A stretch of 64,000 nucleotides of DNA from Anaerolineales bacterium (GCA_019187665.1 JABARH010000036.1:22447-86446); one strand, 5' to 3'. Positions 43,967 through 53,130 are shown, counted from the stretch's first letter. Notes: generated by a model from the letters alone, not told the origin. Made by a program: numbers and translations.

Positions 43967-45058
43967 TTCACTTCCCCGGTATTCATGCGCAAGTAGGCTT
44001 CCATGAACTCGGTCAGTTCGCCGTCGAGAACGGCGGCCGCGTTGCCGGTTTCATGGTTCGTGCGATGGTCCTTGACCATTTGGTAGGGATGCAAAACATA
44101 CGAGCGGATCTGACTCCCCCACTCTGCCTTGGTGTATTCGCCGCGCAAGACGGCCACCTCTTCATCCTTCTCTGCCTGCCTAATCTCGAGTAAACGCGCG
44201 CGCAGGATTCGCAAGGCAAATTCGCGGTTCTGGGTCTGTGAGCGTTCGTTCTGGCATGTGACCACAATGCCGGTCGGAATGTGCGTGATACGGATGGCGG
44301 TGGAATTTTTCTGCACGTTTTGCCCGCCCGCGCCGGAGGAACGGAACACATCCACTTTCAAGTCGGCGGGGTTGATTTCCACGTCAGGGTCGTCCATGGC
44401 GACTTGCGGCAACACCTCGAGCAGGGCAAAGGACGTGTGGCGGCGGTGCGCAGAATCGAACGGGGAGAGTCGCACCAGGCGGTGCACGCCTTTTTCGGAG
44501 CGTAAGTACCCAAAGGCATACTTTCCATTCACGGCGATCGTCACCGATTTAAGCCCGGCCTCCTCGCCTTCGGTGCGGTCAAGGATCTCTGTGACATATC
44601 CCTGTTGATCCGCCCAACGCAAATACATGCGTTCGAGCATGGCAGCCCAGTCCTGCGAATCGGTTCCGCCCGCGCCGGCGTGAATGGCGAGGATGGCGTC
44701 GTCGTCGTCGTATTTACCGGAGAACATGGCGTTAAAATTGCGCTGTTCAACTTCCCGCTCAATCGCATTCACTTCGCTTTCGAGTTCGGCGCGCAGGCTG
44801 GCGTCCGCAAGATGGCTTAATTCGGTCGCGTCATGCACGCGGCGTTGAAACGCGTGCCAGCTATCCACGTTCTCGCGCAATTTTGCGGCAGTCTTGCTGA
44901 GGCGTTGCGCGTTTTGCGAGTCGTTCCAAAAACCGGGGGCGGAGAGTTGGGTCTCCAATCCGGCAAGCTGTTTTTCCATGGAGGCAAAGTCAAAGACGCT
45001 CCAATAATTGAGCAATGGCTTCCTGCGCGGCGTTCAAGCGTTCAATCAGGTCTTGCAT
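43963..45058 (-). CDS. prfB: Peptide chain release factor 2, programmed +1 frameshift
   Basis: 364 residues after frameshifting. The first segment (45058-44993, 22 codons, starting MQDLIERLNAAQ) ends in CTT TGA C at 44995-44989. The second segment (44991-43963) begins DFASMEKQ and contains the GGQ motif (SSGAGGQNVQKNSTAIRI) and the SPF stop-codon-recognition tripeptide (RLSPFDS). A GGAG sequence three bases before the CTT provides the usual internal Shine-Dalgarno stimulator. RF2 reads UAA and UGA, so in-frame UGA lets the protein regulate its own level. It lies 14 bases after ftsY with a GGAGG site, and its stop overlaps the DltX-like gene. Confidence 0.97.
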
Positions 45059-45072
45059 GAAATCCTCCGAGG

Positions 45073-45981
45073 TTAGGCTTGCATGATCCCATCCACAAAC
45101 GCGTCGGGATCGAAAGGGATCAAGTCTTCGGGTTGTTCGCCCAGCCCTGCGAACAAAATCGGCAGGCCAAGCGTTTTCTGTATGGCAAAGGCCATTCCGC
45201 CGCGCGCAGACGAATCCAGTTTGGCGAGGATGACACCGGTCACGTGGACGGCTTCGCCAAAGGCGCGCGCTTGCTGCAGGGCATTTTGTCCGGTTGTGGA
45301 ATCAAGCACCAGCCAGACTTCATGCGGCGCGCCGGGCAACGCCTTGCCAACCACGCGATGCACTTTGCGAAGTTCCTCCATCAGGTTGAAGCGCGTGTGC
45401 AGCCGCCCGGCCGTATCAATCAGAACGATGTCTGCTTTGTGTGCAAAGCCGGACTGAACCGCGTTGTACGCCACCGCGCCCGGATCGGATTCCGGCGCGC
45501 CCGCCACCACCGGGACGTTGAGCCGGTCGCCCCAGGCTTGAAGTTGATCCACCGCCGCCGCGCGGAACGTATCGGCCGCGCCAAAGAGAACACGCTTGCC
45601 CTGCGCGAGAAAGCGCTGGCCGAGTTTGGCCGTGGTTGTCGTTTTGCCGGAGCCATTCACGCCGACCATCAGAATGACGGTCGGGCGCGCCGAGAGGGCC
45701 GGCTCTGGCGGCGGGACAAGCCGCGCACGGAGATCTGCTTTGAGGGCCGCGCGCAAATCAGCGGAACGCGTCAGCCCCTGATCACGCGCGACGCGGCGCA
45801 GCGCTTCGATCACGGTCTGCGCGACTTCGATCCCCAGGTCGGCCTGAATCAGAAGCGCTTCGAGTTCGTCCCATGTGTCTTCGGTAATCTCTGTGGCGCC
45901 CAAAAAGGAGGCCAAACGTCCGAACGCGGCTTTGCCGGATTTTGACAGCCCCGCGCGCCAGCGGGATATGACATCGGTCAT
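45073..45981 (-). CDS. ftsY: Signal recognition particle receptor FtsY
   Basis: 302 residues, the N and G domains without the long acidic A domain. SRP-GTPase motifs are GVNGSGKTTTTAKLG (G1), DTFRAAAVDQL, DTAGRLHTRFNLMEEL (G3), TKLD-equivalent LAKLDSSARGG (G4), and GLGEQPEDLIPFDPDAFV at the end. It docks the SRP-ribosome complex at the membrane. The start is 8 bases after a TATAAT box with no ribosome-binding site, consistent with a leaderless message. It heads the seven-gene minus-strand unit ending at the acyl-AMP ligase. Confidence 0.95.
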   Translation of the reverse strand: MTDVISRWRAGLSKSGKAAFGRLASFLGATEITEDTWDELEALLIQADLGIEVAQTVIEALRRVARDQGLTRSADLRAALKADLRARLVPPPEPALSARPTVILMVGVNGSGKTTTTAKLGQRFLAQGKRVLFGAADTFRAAAVDQLQAWGDRLNVPVVAGAPESDPGAVAYNAVQSGFAHKADIVLIDTAGRLHTRFNLMEELRKVHRVVGKALPGAPHEVWLVLDSTTGQNALQQARAFGEAVHVTGVILAKLDSSARGGMAFAIQKTLGLPILFAGLGEQPEDLIPFDPDAFVDGIMQA

Positions 45982-46077
45982 GGCTGGCGATTATATCATG
46001 CGCCTTTTTATGTTATACTCATTCGCTGGCAAACGCGACATGCTGATCGCGCTCCAAATTTTCAGTGAGGTAACCCC

Positions 46078-46422
46078 ATGATTGATGAACCCATTCACGT
46101 CACCGACGCTGCGTTTGAAAAGACTGTACTGCAATCGCAGGTGCCGGTCATCGTGGATTTTTGGGCGCCGTGGTGCGGCCCGTGCAAGATGGTCGCGCCA
46201 ATATTGGACAAACTGGCGAAAGAAAACGCCGGGAAGTTGCTCGTGGCAAAAGTAAACACCGATGAGAACCCGGAATGGGCGCAGAAGTACGAAGTGCAGG
46301 GGATTCCGACGATGTTATTCGTTGCAAATGGAAAGATCATTCATCGGCAGGTCGGCGCGCTACCGGAGCGAATGCTGCGGGACGTGCTTGACCAATTTAT
46401 GCAAGTGATCGCGCAAGCATAG
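46078..46422 (+). CDS. trxA: Thioredoxin
   Basis: 114 residues. The active site WAPWCGPCKMVAP and the cis-Pro segment GIPTMLFV are intact, so it is an active disulfide reductase in the cytoplasm. GAGGTAACCCC precedes the ATG. A TATACT box at 46014-46019 may be its -10; the region is shared with the divergent ftsY promoter. A lipoprotein gene follows 10 bases later. Confidence 0.95.
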   Translation: MIDEPIHVTDAAFEKTVLQSQVPVIVDFWAPWCGPCKMVAPILDKLAKENAGKLLVAKVNTDENPEWAQKYEVQGIPTMLFVANGKIIHRQVGALPERMLRDVLDQFMQVIAQA

Positions 46423-46432
46423 GAGGTGCGGC

Positions 46433-47134
46433 ATGAACCGTCTGGCGCCCGTTGTCATAACGTTGACGATGTTTTTGAGCGCGTGCGCGCCTGGACTGGT
46501 GCCGCGTGGCGCAGACTCGGTCGCCACATCGAGGGCGAATATTTCCACTGTTGCCGCGCTCACCCTGATCGCGCAACCCACCCAGACGCCGTTCCCCACG
46601 AACACCGCGTTGCCAACGGCAACCGTCCCGACCGCCACGCCGCCTCCATCGAACACCGCAAAACCGCCAGCCAGCGCGACTGCCGGAGGCACGGCGACGA
46701 GCGCACCCGCCAGCCCAATCGGACCCACCGCGTCCGGCACCAGCGCCGCCGCATCGCCCACGCAGACTGCGACGGCCGGCACGCCTGCCAGCCCAATTCC
46801 CACTGTGACCGGCACGCCGCCAACCGCAACCAAGACGCCGGGTCTCACCGCCCGCGCGTATGGCACCCAGCCGCCGATGATCTATTCCGGGCGGGTACAT
46901 CTGGTCAACCAGTCGAAGCGCGATGTGTATATCTCGTTTCAATGCACAACACCGGAGGGCTATTATTCGGTCGTTGAGTACCCGGTCTTTGGCAGGATCA
47001 ACGTGGCGGTTCCAGCCGGGAAATGCGACTGGGTGGCGTGGGTCGGCGGACGCCAGTTCACAGGGCATATTGGACTCAGCCGCTTCGAGGAAATAACGAT
47101 GACGTTCAAAAAAGACAGGGTCTTGATAAAATAG
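46433..47134 (+). CDS. Lipoprotein with Thr/Pro linker and small C-terminal beta domain
   Basis: 233 residues. The lipobox is FLSAC. Residues ~45-145 are a long linker of TATP/TPT repeats. The C-terminal ~80 residues (MIYSGRVHLVNQSKRDVYISFQC to GHIGLSRFEEITMTFKK) form a small beta domain with two Cys that may be disulfide-bonded. The same kind of domain, around VNQSK and PAGKCDW, is in the next gene (IDNQTK and PSGCYW), so they are diverged paralogues. The function is unknown. A GGAGGT site is present and the gene closely follows trxA. Confidence 0.7.
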   Translation: MNRLAPVVITLTMFLSACAPGLVPRGADSVATSRANISTVAALTLIAQPTQTPFPTNTALPTATVPTATPPPSNTAKPPASATAGGTATSAPASPIGPTASGTSAAASPTQTATAGTPASPIPTVTGTPPTATKTPGLTARAYGTQPPMIYSGRVHLVNQSKRDVYISFQCTTPEGYYSVVEYPVFGRINVAVPAGKCDWVAWVGGRQFTGHIGLSRFEEITMTFKKDRVLIK

Positions 47135-47192
47135 CCCGCCATACTATCAGCCAACTTCCACAGTTGATACGATCAAAAAGGAGCAATTTCGA

Positions 47193-47786
47193 ATGAAAAA
47201 GGTTCTACCACTACTATTGACGCTTGGCCTGTTTCTGGCCGCGTGCGGGCCGAAAGGAACGCCGACGCCGGACCCCGCCCAGGTGATGCAGACAGCCGTC
47301 GCGCTGGCAATGACGATCTCCGCGCAGACACAGGCCGCCATGCCAACAAATACCCCATTACCGCCCCCGCCCACCAATACGCTGCCTCCGCCGCCCTCGC
47401 CGACACAGTTTGCCCTGCCCACGTTCCCCGCGGCTCAGCCGACCGCAACCACCGCTGCCTCTGGCGGCGCGTGCAACTCACTCATGGCTCCGAATCCGGG
47501 CGGTCCGCAGATTTATCTGATGATAGATAACCAGACGAAAGCGTCACTGAGTTTTTCCCTATACTTGAATGAAACTCCTTTTGCCTGTGGTTTTGTCCGT
47601 CTTCCCGCCATTGGGGCGAACGCGAACGTCGGCGTGCATATTCCGTCCGGCTGTTACTGGCCTTCGGCCTATATCAACGATCCCAAGAAGCCGCGCGCCC
47701 ACGAGGGTCCGCTTGGTTGTTTGAACGGCGACGATAAGATCACGCTTGTCATCACCTACGAAGGCATGCGCTGGGTCTGGCCGTAA
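47193..47786 (+). CDS. Lipoprotein paralogous to the preceding one
   Basis: 197 residues. The lipobox is FLAAC, followed by a Pro-rich linker (~30-90, TNTPLPPPPTNTLPPPPSP). The C-terminal ~100 residues, with four Cys (ACNSL, FACGF, SGCYW, LGCLN), make a compact beta domain. Strand order resembles the C-terminal domain of the preceding lipoprotein, but with extra Cys. An AAAGGAGC site precedes the ATG and a strong terminator follows. The function is unknown; it is surface-exposed by prediction. Confidence 0.7.
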   Translation: MKKVLPLLLTLGLFLAACGPKGTPTPDPAQVMQTAVALAMTISAQTQAAMPTNTPLPPPPTNTLPPPPSPTQFALPTFPAAQPTATTAASGGACNSLMAPNPGGPQIYLMIDNQTKASLSFSLYLNETPFACGFVRLPAIGANANVGVHIPSGCYWPSAYINDPKKPRAHEGPLGCLNGDDKITLVITYEGMRWVWP

Positions 47787-47802
47787 ACCAGGCGCCACAG
47801 AT

Positions 47803-47836
47803 AAAAAAGCCCGCGTTTATAACGCGGGCTTTTTTA
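47803..47836. terminator. Bidirectional terminator
   Basis: AAAAAAGCCCGCGTT and AACGCGGGCTTTTTT form a perfect hairpin with A and T runs, serving the lipoprotein gene and the converging murA. Confidence 0.93.
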
Positions 47837-47842
47837 TCTGCC

Positions 47843-49123
47843 CTATTCCCTCACGCGCTCGATCTGCGCCCCAAGCGCGCGTAATTTCTCATCCACCTTT
47901 TCGTAGCCGCGATCAATCTGACCGACGTTGCGGATCGTGGAGGCGCCCTGCGCGTTGAGAGCCGCGATCAAAAGCGACATTCCTGCGCGAATGTCGGGGC
48001 TTTCCAGATTTTCGGAATAGAGTCTGCTTGGCCCCTGCACAAGGCAGCGATAGGGATCGCACAGGATGATGCGCGCGCCCATACCCACCAGTTTATCGGT
48101 GAAATACATGCGGCCGGAGTACATCCAATCATGGAAAAGAACCGAGCCGGATGATTGCGTGGCCACAGTGATGGCGATGCTCATCAGGTCGGTGGGAAAG
48201 GCGGGCCAGACATTGGTTTTGATCTCTGGGAGCGCGTCGCCCAGATCTGGGACAATGGTCAGCGGCTGATTCGATGGAACGAGGATATCCTGCCCGCGCG
48301 TTTCCCAATAAACACCCAGACGGCGGAATACCTGCGCGATCATCTCCAGATATTGAGCGCCGGCGTTGCGAATAAGGATCTCGCCGCCGGTCATGGCCGC
48401 CGCGCCGATGAAGCTGACCACTTCGAGATAATCTGCGCCGATCGTGAACTCGCCGCCATGCAGCGCGTCCACGCCTTCAATATGAAGAGTGTTCGAACCG
48501 ATATCGTGGATGCGCGCGCCCAGCCCATTGAGAAAATGACACAACTCCTGAATATGCGGCTCGGAGGCGGCGTTGTGGAGGGTGGTTTTGCCCCTGGCGC
48601 GCACAGCGGCCATAATAGCGTTCTCGGTGGCGGTGACGCTGGCCTCATCGAGGAGAATCTCGGCGCCGCGCAGCCCGCTTGCCCGAAATTCGAGCGAACG
48701 ATCGTAGATCACTTCTGCGCCGAGCGCGCGCAGCGAAAGAATATGCGTGTCTAAACGACGGCGGCCGATCACATCCCCGCCAGGCGGCAGGAGGCGGACC
48801 CCGCCAGAGCGGGCAGTCAGGGGACCCGCCAGAAGAATGGAGGCGCGGATGCGGCCGCAAAGTTCGGGGTCAAGATCGGCTGGCCGCAGGGCGCGGGCAG
48901 TAACGCGCCAGGAGTGATCGCCCAGATCCTCCACCGTCACGCCCAGGCTTTCGATTAGTTGACGCATGTCGCTCACGTCGCGGATGAGTGGAACATTGTG
49001 GAGAATCACCGGCTCATCGGTAAGCAGACAGGCGGCCAGCAACGGCAGAGCGGCGTTCTTGTTCCCGCCGGGGGTCACCTCGCCGCGCAGCGGGGTTCCA
49101 CCTTCAATGACAAATTTCTCCAT
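47843..49123 (-). CDS. murA: UDP-N-acetylglucosamine 1-carboxyvinyltransferase, Asp active-site variant
   Basis: 426 residues. MurA makes the first committed precursor of peptidoglycan from phosphoenolpyruvate and UDP-GlcNAc. Clear features are GGTPLRGEVTPGGNKNAALPLLAA (catalytic Lys22 region), IRASILLAGPLTARSGGVRLLPPGG, and the NAAxEPHIQEL segment. The active-site loop reads PPGGDVIGRR, so the residue equal to Cys115 of E. coli is Asp117. Asp variants of MurA are active and are not alkylated by fosfomycin. The ATG at 49123 has an AAAGGAGC site; a longer in-frame start runs through the upstream repeat. Confidence 0.95.
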   Translation of the reverse strand: MEKFVIEGGTPLRGEVTPGGNKNAALPLLAACLLTDEPVILHNVPLIRDVSDMRQLIESLGVTVEDLGDHSWRVTARALRPADLDPELCGRIRASILLAGPLTARSGGVRLLPPGGDVIGRRRLDTHILSLRALGAEVIYDRSLEFRASGLRGAEILLDEASVTATENAIMAAVRARGKTTLHNAASEPHIQELCHFLNGLGARIHDIGSNTLHIEGVDALHGGEFTIGADYLEVVSFIGAAAMTGGEILIRNAGAQYLEMIAQVFRRLGVYWETRGQDILVPSNQPLTIVPDLGDALPEIKTNVWPAFPTDLMSIAITVATQSSGSVLFHDWMYSGRMYFTDKLVGMGARIILCDPYRCLVQGPSRLYSENLESPDIRAGMSLLIAALNAQGASTIRNVGQIDRGYEKVDEKLRALGAQIERVRE

Positions 49124-49139
49124 GTGCGCTCCTTTACAA

Positions 49140-49223
49140 CAGGACTTACGCAAAACCTTGCGTAGGGAGCGTTCTCTAACGCGTCTGCTGGCGTTAGAGA
49201 ACGCCAATTATGCGTAAGTTCTG
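49140..49223 (+). repeat. Family C inverted-repeat element, copy 4 (intact)
   Basis: 84 bases, CAGGACTTACGCA to TGCGTAAGTTCTG, with an internal GCGTTCTCTAACGC/GCGTTAGAGAACGC palindrome. TACAA is directly repeated on both flanks, a 5-base target duplication. It lies 16 bases upstream of the murA start, between the gene and its own promoter region. It is the best reference copy of the family in this window. Confidence 0.85.
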
Positions 49224-49324
49224 TACAAGCAAGTGAATTGTAAGGCAGATTGTACGTCCCGAACAGCACATTACAGGGAACTTACATCATGTTTTAATTT
49301 TTCCTTTTCGGCTATAATGCAAAA

Positions 49325-50107
49325 GTGAATCCTGGTTTAGTCATCCCGCTCCTTTGCGGCATTACAGGCGGCTGGGTCGTCAACTATCTGGGCGATGTTC
49401 TGCCTGCCACAAGACGGCTAAGCCGGCCGCATTGCCGCTACTGCGACTCGCCTTTCGCATGGGAAGATTACCTTCTGCTCCATCGTTGCCGTTCCTGCGG
49501 GAGATCACAACCGGTTCGCGTTTTCGCCGTACTGTTTATCTTCATAATTCTTAATTTTTATTTTTGGATCGCACCGCCGCGCGGAATTGGATTCGCACTG
49601 GGAGCGGCCTTGCTGACTTATTTCGGCCTTGTGTTCGTAATTGACCTGGAGCATCGCCTGATCCTTCACCCTACGAGCATCGTCGGCGCGGCGCTGGGAC
49701 TGGCAATCGGGATCCTTCGACAGGGACTCGTCCCCACCCTGATCGGCGGCGCGGTTGGTTTCGCGATGGTGTATCTGTTTTACCTGTTCGGGGCGCTCTT
49801 TACCAAAATGCGGGCGCGGCGGCTGCAAGCCGCCGGTCTTGAAGCGGATGACGAAGAGGCGTTCGGAGCAGGCGATGTGATCCTCGCCGCCATCCTCGGC
49901 TTGATACTTGGCTGGCCGGTCATCTGGTTCGGCATTCTCTTCGGCGTTCTGCTCGGAGGCGCGGTCAGCATGTTGATCATGTTGTTCCTGTTTGCTTCGC
50001 GGCGTTTTCGATCATGGATGGTTTTCATTCCATTTGGCCCGTTTTTCATCGTGAGCGCGTTCCTCATCGTCTACCTGCCGGAACTCGTTCTGTTTTTAGT
50101 ACCGTAG
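49325..50107 (+). CDS. Prepilin peptidase-like membrane protein (A24 family)
   Basis: 260 residues, GTG start, about eight transmembrane helices. The N-terminal cytoplasmic loop has a CRYC...CRSC zinc-binding tetrad as in long A24 peptidases. The two catalytic Asp residues of the family are visible in VIDLEHRLILHP and GAGDVILAAILG (GxGD motif). It would cleave and possibly methylate type IV or Tad pilin-like signal peptides. Its neighbours are TadE/TadG-like genes, so it is the likely processing enzyme of that system. The GTG is 6 bases after a perfect TATAAT with no ribosome-binding site, indicating a leaderless mRNA. Confidence 0.85.
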   Translation: MNPGLVIPLLCGITGGWVVNYLGDVLPATRRLSRPHCRYCDSPFAWEDYLLLHRCRSCGRSQPVRVFAVLFIFIILNFYFWIAPPRGIGFALGAALLTYFGLVFVIDLEHRLILHPTSIVGAALGLAIGILRQGLVPTLIGGAVGFAMVYLFYLFGALFTKMRARRLQAAGLEADDEEAFGAGDVILAAILGLILGWPVIWFGILFGVLLGGAVSMLIMLFLFASRRFRSWMVFIPFGPFFIVSAFLIVYLPELVLFLVP

Positions 50108-50161
50108 TAGGATTGGTCGAATAGACAAAGTTATTAAACTAGGTCCAGGAACTGTTTAGAC

Positions 50162-51292
50162 ATGAACACAAACCGCGCACACCCAAAGAAAACACCGGCG
50201 CAAGCCATGGTGGAATTTGCCCTGATACTTCCAATTCTCCTCCTGGTCGTCTATGGGTTACTCGAGACGGGGCGGGCGCTCTTCATTTACAACAGCGTTG
50301 TAACATCGGCGCGGTCGGCAGCGCGCTACGGCTCGGCCACCGGATTCAACGACGCCGGCGTGACGCCGCGCTACCGGGACTGCGCCGGCATGCGCGCAGC
50401 AGCCCGTCGCTCCGCCTTCATTGACGCGCTTGCAGACAGCGATATTGTGATTCAACACGATACCGGCGAGGGACAAAACACCACCACCTATTGCGCCGCC
50501 GGGAACGCCACCGATAACACGTTTACCCCGTCTCCCGGAAACACCAGCCGCGTTCGGGTGACAGTCACTACGCAATTTACGCCGATTGTGTCTTTTCTTC
50601 CATTGCAGCCGCTCACCATCACCTCCACCAGCGCGCGCACCGTCCTCGTGAGCGTAACCATTCAAGTTACATCCTCTTCCGGGGGAGGCGGCGGCCCCAC
50701 CAGCACCACGCAGCCAACAGCCACCACGCAGCCAACATCTACCACCCAGGCTACGGCCACCCTGGGGCCTACCAATACAAATACCTCCACACCCACCATT
50801 ACGGCAACTTCCACCATCACCCAGACGCCCACCATCACCCGGACGCCCACCATCACCCGGACGCCCACGATTACAATTACGTCCACCATCACCAATACGC
50901 CCATTCCAACCAATACACCCATTCCAACCGGCACCCCGGCTCCCTGCCTTGTTGAGCTCAATGATTTAAAAACAAGCCCCTTTACAGTGACCATATTCAA
51001 CAACAACCCCTCCGGAACAGTCACCATCGCGGAGATTCAAGTTTTTTTCAACAACGGTTCACCCAATGGCCAGGCCTTAACGAAACTCACACTTGGGGGC
51101 GTCACTATCTGGAACGGCTCAATACCCGGTTCGCCGGCGATAATCAGCGCCTTCATAGGCGATGTCAGCCTGGCTGCTAATCAGAACAAGTTATTGGAAA
51201 TGAGTTTCAATAAAAACTACAAGGTCAACGGGGTCGAACGCGTCCAGGTTGATTTTGTTGAAAACGGCTGTCCCACTTTGGTGAAGCCGTAG
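50162..51292 (+). CDS. TadE-like pseudopilin with long Thr-rich linker
   Basis: 376 residues. The N-terminal signal/pilin helix KTPAQAMVEFALILPILLLVVYGLLETGRALFIYN is typical of TadE-like proteins (Glu in MVEFALILP). The pilin-like domain extends to ~165. Residues ~175-265 are a mucin-like stretch of TTQPT and TITxTPT repeats. The last ~110 residues, from LVELNDLKTSPF, form a small beta domain with Cys at both ends. The linker and the extra domain suggest a surface-exposed tip or adhesin rather than a simple minor pilin. It is followed by two further TadE/G-like genes. Confidence 0.78.
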   Translation: MNTNRAHPKKTPAQAMVEFALILPILLLVVYGLLETGRALFIYNSVVTSARSAARYGSATGFNDAGVTPRYRDCAGMRAAARRSAFIDALADSDIVIQHDTGEGQNTTTYCAAGNATDNTFTPSPGNTSRVRVTVTTQFTPIVSFLPLQPLTITSTSARTVLVSVTIQVTSSSGGGGGPTSTTQPTATTQPTSTTQATATLGPTNTNTSTPTITATSTITQTPTITRTPTITRTPTITITSTITNTPIPTNTPIPTGTPAPCLVELNDLKTSPFTVTIFNNNPSGTVTIAEIQVFFNNGSPNGQALTKLTLGGVTIWNGSIPGSPAIISAFIGDVSLAANQNKLLEMSFNKNYKVNGVERVQVDFVENGCPTLVKP

Positions 51293-51357
51293 TAATATCT
51301 GCGGGTTACCGCCGGCCCTTTACCGATGTTTCGAAAGAACAATCTCCAAATAATGAC

Positions 51358-51801
51358 ATGCACAAGCGACTAATCCCAAACAAACATGAACGCGGACAAA
51401 GCCTGGTGGAATTTGCCATCAGCCTGATTCCCATTTTGATCCTATTGGCCGGGGCGGTGGATTTTGGCATCGGGCTCTTTCATTACACCACCATGCGCGA
51501 CGCAGCCCAGGAAGGCGCGCTGTTTGGCTCCATGAATCCCGACAACACCGCTGGAATCACCGGGCGCGTCGTGGGCGCTGCAGGCGCCGGTGAATTAATT
51601 GACCGTCTTTATGATGGCGGAAATGGCCCGCTGGAAATCATCATCTCCTACAGTGGCGCACACTGTGAGGGCAACAGTATCACGGTTTCCATTCAATACG
51701 ACTATCCCCTTTCCATGCCCCTTATTTCCGCATTTGTCGGCGAGACGATTCCCCTCCAGGCAATAGCCACAGACACGATTCTGTCGCCAGTGTGCCCATA
51801 A
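51358..51801 (+). CDS. TadE-like minor pseudopilin
   Basis: 147 residues. The N-terminal segment HERGQSLVEFAISLIPILILLAGAVDFGIGLFHYT is a TadE hydrophobic helix. A short pilin domain with two Cys (AHCEGN and SPVCP) follows. It lacks the Thr-rich linker of the preceding gene. It is 12 bases upstream of the TadG-like gene, so the two are very probably translated together. Confidence 0.82.
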   Translation: MHKRLIPNKHERGQSLVEFAISLIPILILLAGAVDFGIGLFHYTTMRDAAQEGALFGSMNPDNTAGITGRVVGAAGAGELIDRLYDGGNGPLEIIISYSGAHCEGNSITVSIQYDYPLSMPLISAFVGETIPLQAIATDTILSPVCP

Positions 51802-51813
51802 CGCCAAATAACA

Positions 51814-53130
51814 ATGATGGAAACAACAAGTAATATCCGCTATCGCGCGTCAGAACGCGGCCAGGCAATCGTCTTGATCGTTGTGGCCCTGATCGGGTTG
51901 ATCGCCATCACCGGCCTCGTTGTGGACGGGGGCATGGCCTATGCCGACCGCAGGCAGGCGCAAAATGCCGCAGATAGCGCCGCCCTGGCCGCGGCCCGCG
52001 CCAGGATTCGCGGTCAGAACGCCGAAAGCGCGGCGCTCCGCTCTGCCGCTGAAAACGGTTACAACAACGACGGAGACAGCAACACGGTTACGCTCCACAA
52101 TCCCCCGGTCAGCGGTCCTTATCGCGGCAACCGCGAGTACATCCAGGTGGTGATCGCCTCGCACGTGAAGACCTTCTTTGCGCCCGTCGTCAATATCCGC
52201 CAGACAACAAACACGGTGGAGACCGTCGCGCGCGCCAAGCCCTCCGAGATCGGCGAGATCATGAACGGTTACTCCGTCATCAGCCTCGCGCCCACCAGCG
52301 ATTGCAACTTGAAAAAATCATTCTGGCTGCACGGGCAGGCCACCCTGCGATTGGAAGGCGGCGGTTTGTTCATCAACTCGCGCGACAGTCGCTGCGCGTT
52401 TTTTCAGCAGGGCAGCGGAAGTCTCGTCATCATGGACAAAAGCCCGCTCGACATCGTGGGCGGCGCGTCCATTCAAAAACTGGACCTGATCAAACGCCTG
52501 ACATTTGCCGCCTACGCCAACCGCGGGCGACCAGGCTGGGACCGCGGGCAGCCATTCATCCCAAGCACGGGCGCGGCTCCGGTCGCCTATCCTCCACCGT
52601 TCGTCCTGCCCAAACCGGGCTGCGGAACGCGCATGGCAACCATCTCAGAGAATGGGCATTCCATGTCGTCGGGCAACTGGGAGGAGGACTTTCCCCCCGA
52701 CGGCGTGACCGACCTGCAATCGGGCATCTACTGCATCAATGGCGATGTGGACATCAAAGGGCGCACCACGCTGCGCGGCGAAAACGTGGTTCTCTACGTG
52801 GAACACGGCTCGGTTCACATGAGCGCGGGCGCCGATATCCAGTTGAGCGCGCCAAACAGCGGACCGTTCGAGGGCTTGCTGCTCTTCCTGCCGCTCCGAA
52901 ACGCGAAAACGGTCGTGTTGAACGGGGGCGCGCAATCGCAAATTCGCGGCACCATCCTCGCGCCCAGTTCGCTGATCCGCATCACCGGCATGGACTCGAG
53001 TTACGGCTTCCACAGCCAGATCATCGGCTACCGCGTCGAGGTGGACGGCGACTCGATCATCATCGTAAAATACATTGACGAACAGAACTACGACGCCCTG
53101 ATCATGCCGGAAATCCAACTGATCCAGTAA
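51814..53130 (+). CDS. TadG-like protein with beta-helical C-terminal domain
   Basis: 438 residues. The N-terminus SERGQAIVLIVVALIGLIAITGLVVDGGMAYADRRQAQNAADSAALAAA is the TadG-type membrane helix. The C-terminal ~290 residues are rich in short beta strands with Asn/Gly turns, ending in IRGTILAPSSLIRITG and HSQIIGYRVEVDGDSIIIV, which suggests a right-handed beta-helix or bactofilin-like fold. The homologue at 58466-59713 has the same layout. The role is unknown; a pilus-tip or surface-anchored structural protein is plausible. A strong terminator follows. Confidence 0.8.
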   Translation: MMETTSNIRYRASERGQAIVLIVVALIGLIAITGLVVDGGMAYADRRQAQNAADSAALAAARARIRGQNAESAALRSAAENGYNNDGDSNTVTLHNPPVSGPYRGNREYIQVVIASHVKTFFAPVVNIRQTTNTVETVARAKPSEIGEIMNGYSVISLAPTSDCNLKKSFWLHGQATLRLEGGGLFINSRDSRCAFFQQGSGSLVIMDKSPLDIVGGASIQKLDLIKRLTFAAYANRGRPGWDRGQPFIPSTGAAPVAYPPPFVLPKPGCGTRMATISENGHSMSSGNWEEDFPPDGVTDLQSGIYCINGDVDIKGRTTLRGENVVLYVEHGSVHMSAGADIQLSAPNSGPFEGLLLFLPLRNAKTVVLNGGAQSQIRGTILAPSSLIRITGMDSSYGFHSQIIGYRVEVDGDSIIIVKYIDEQNYDALIMPEIQLIQ

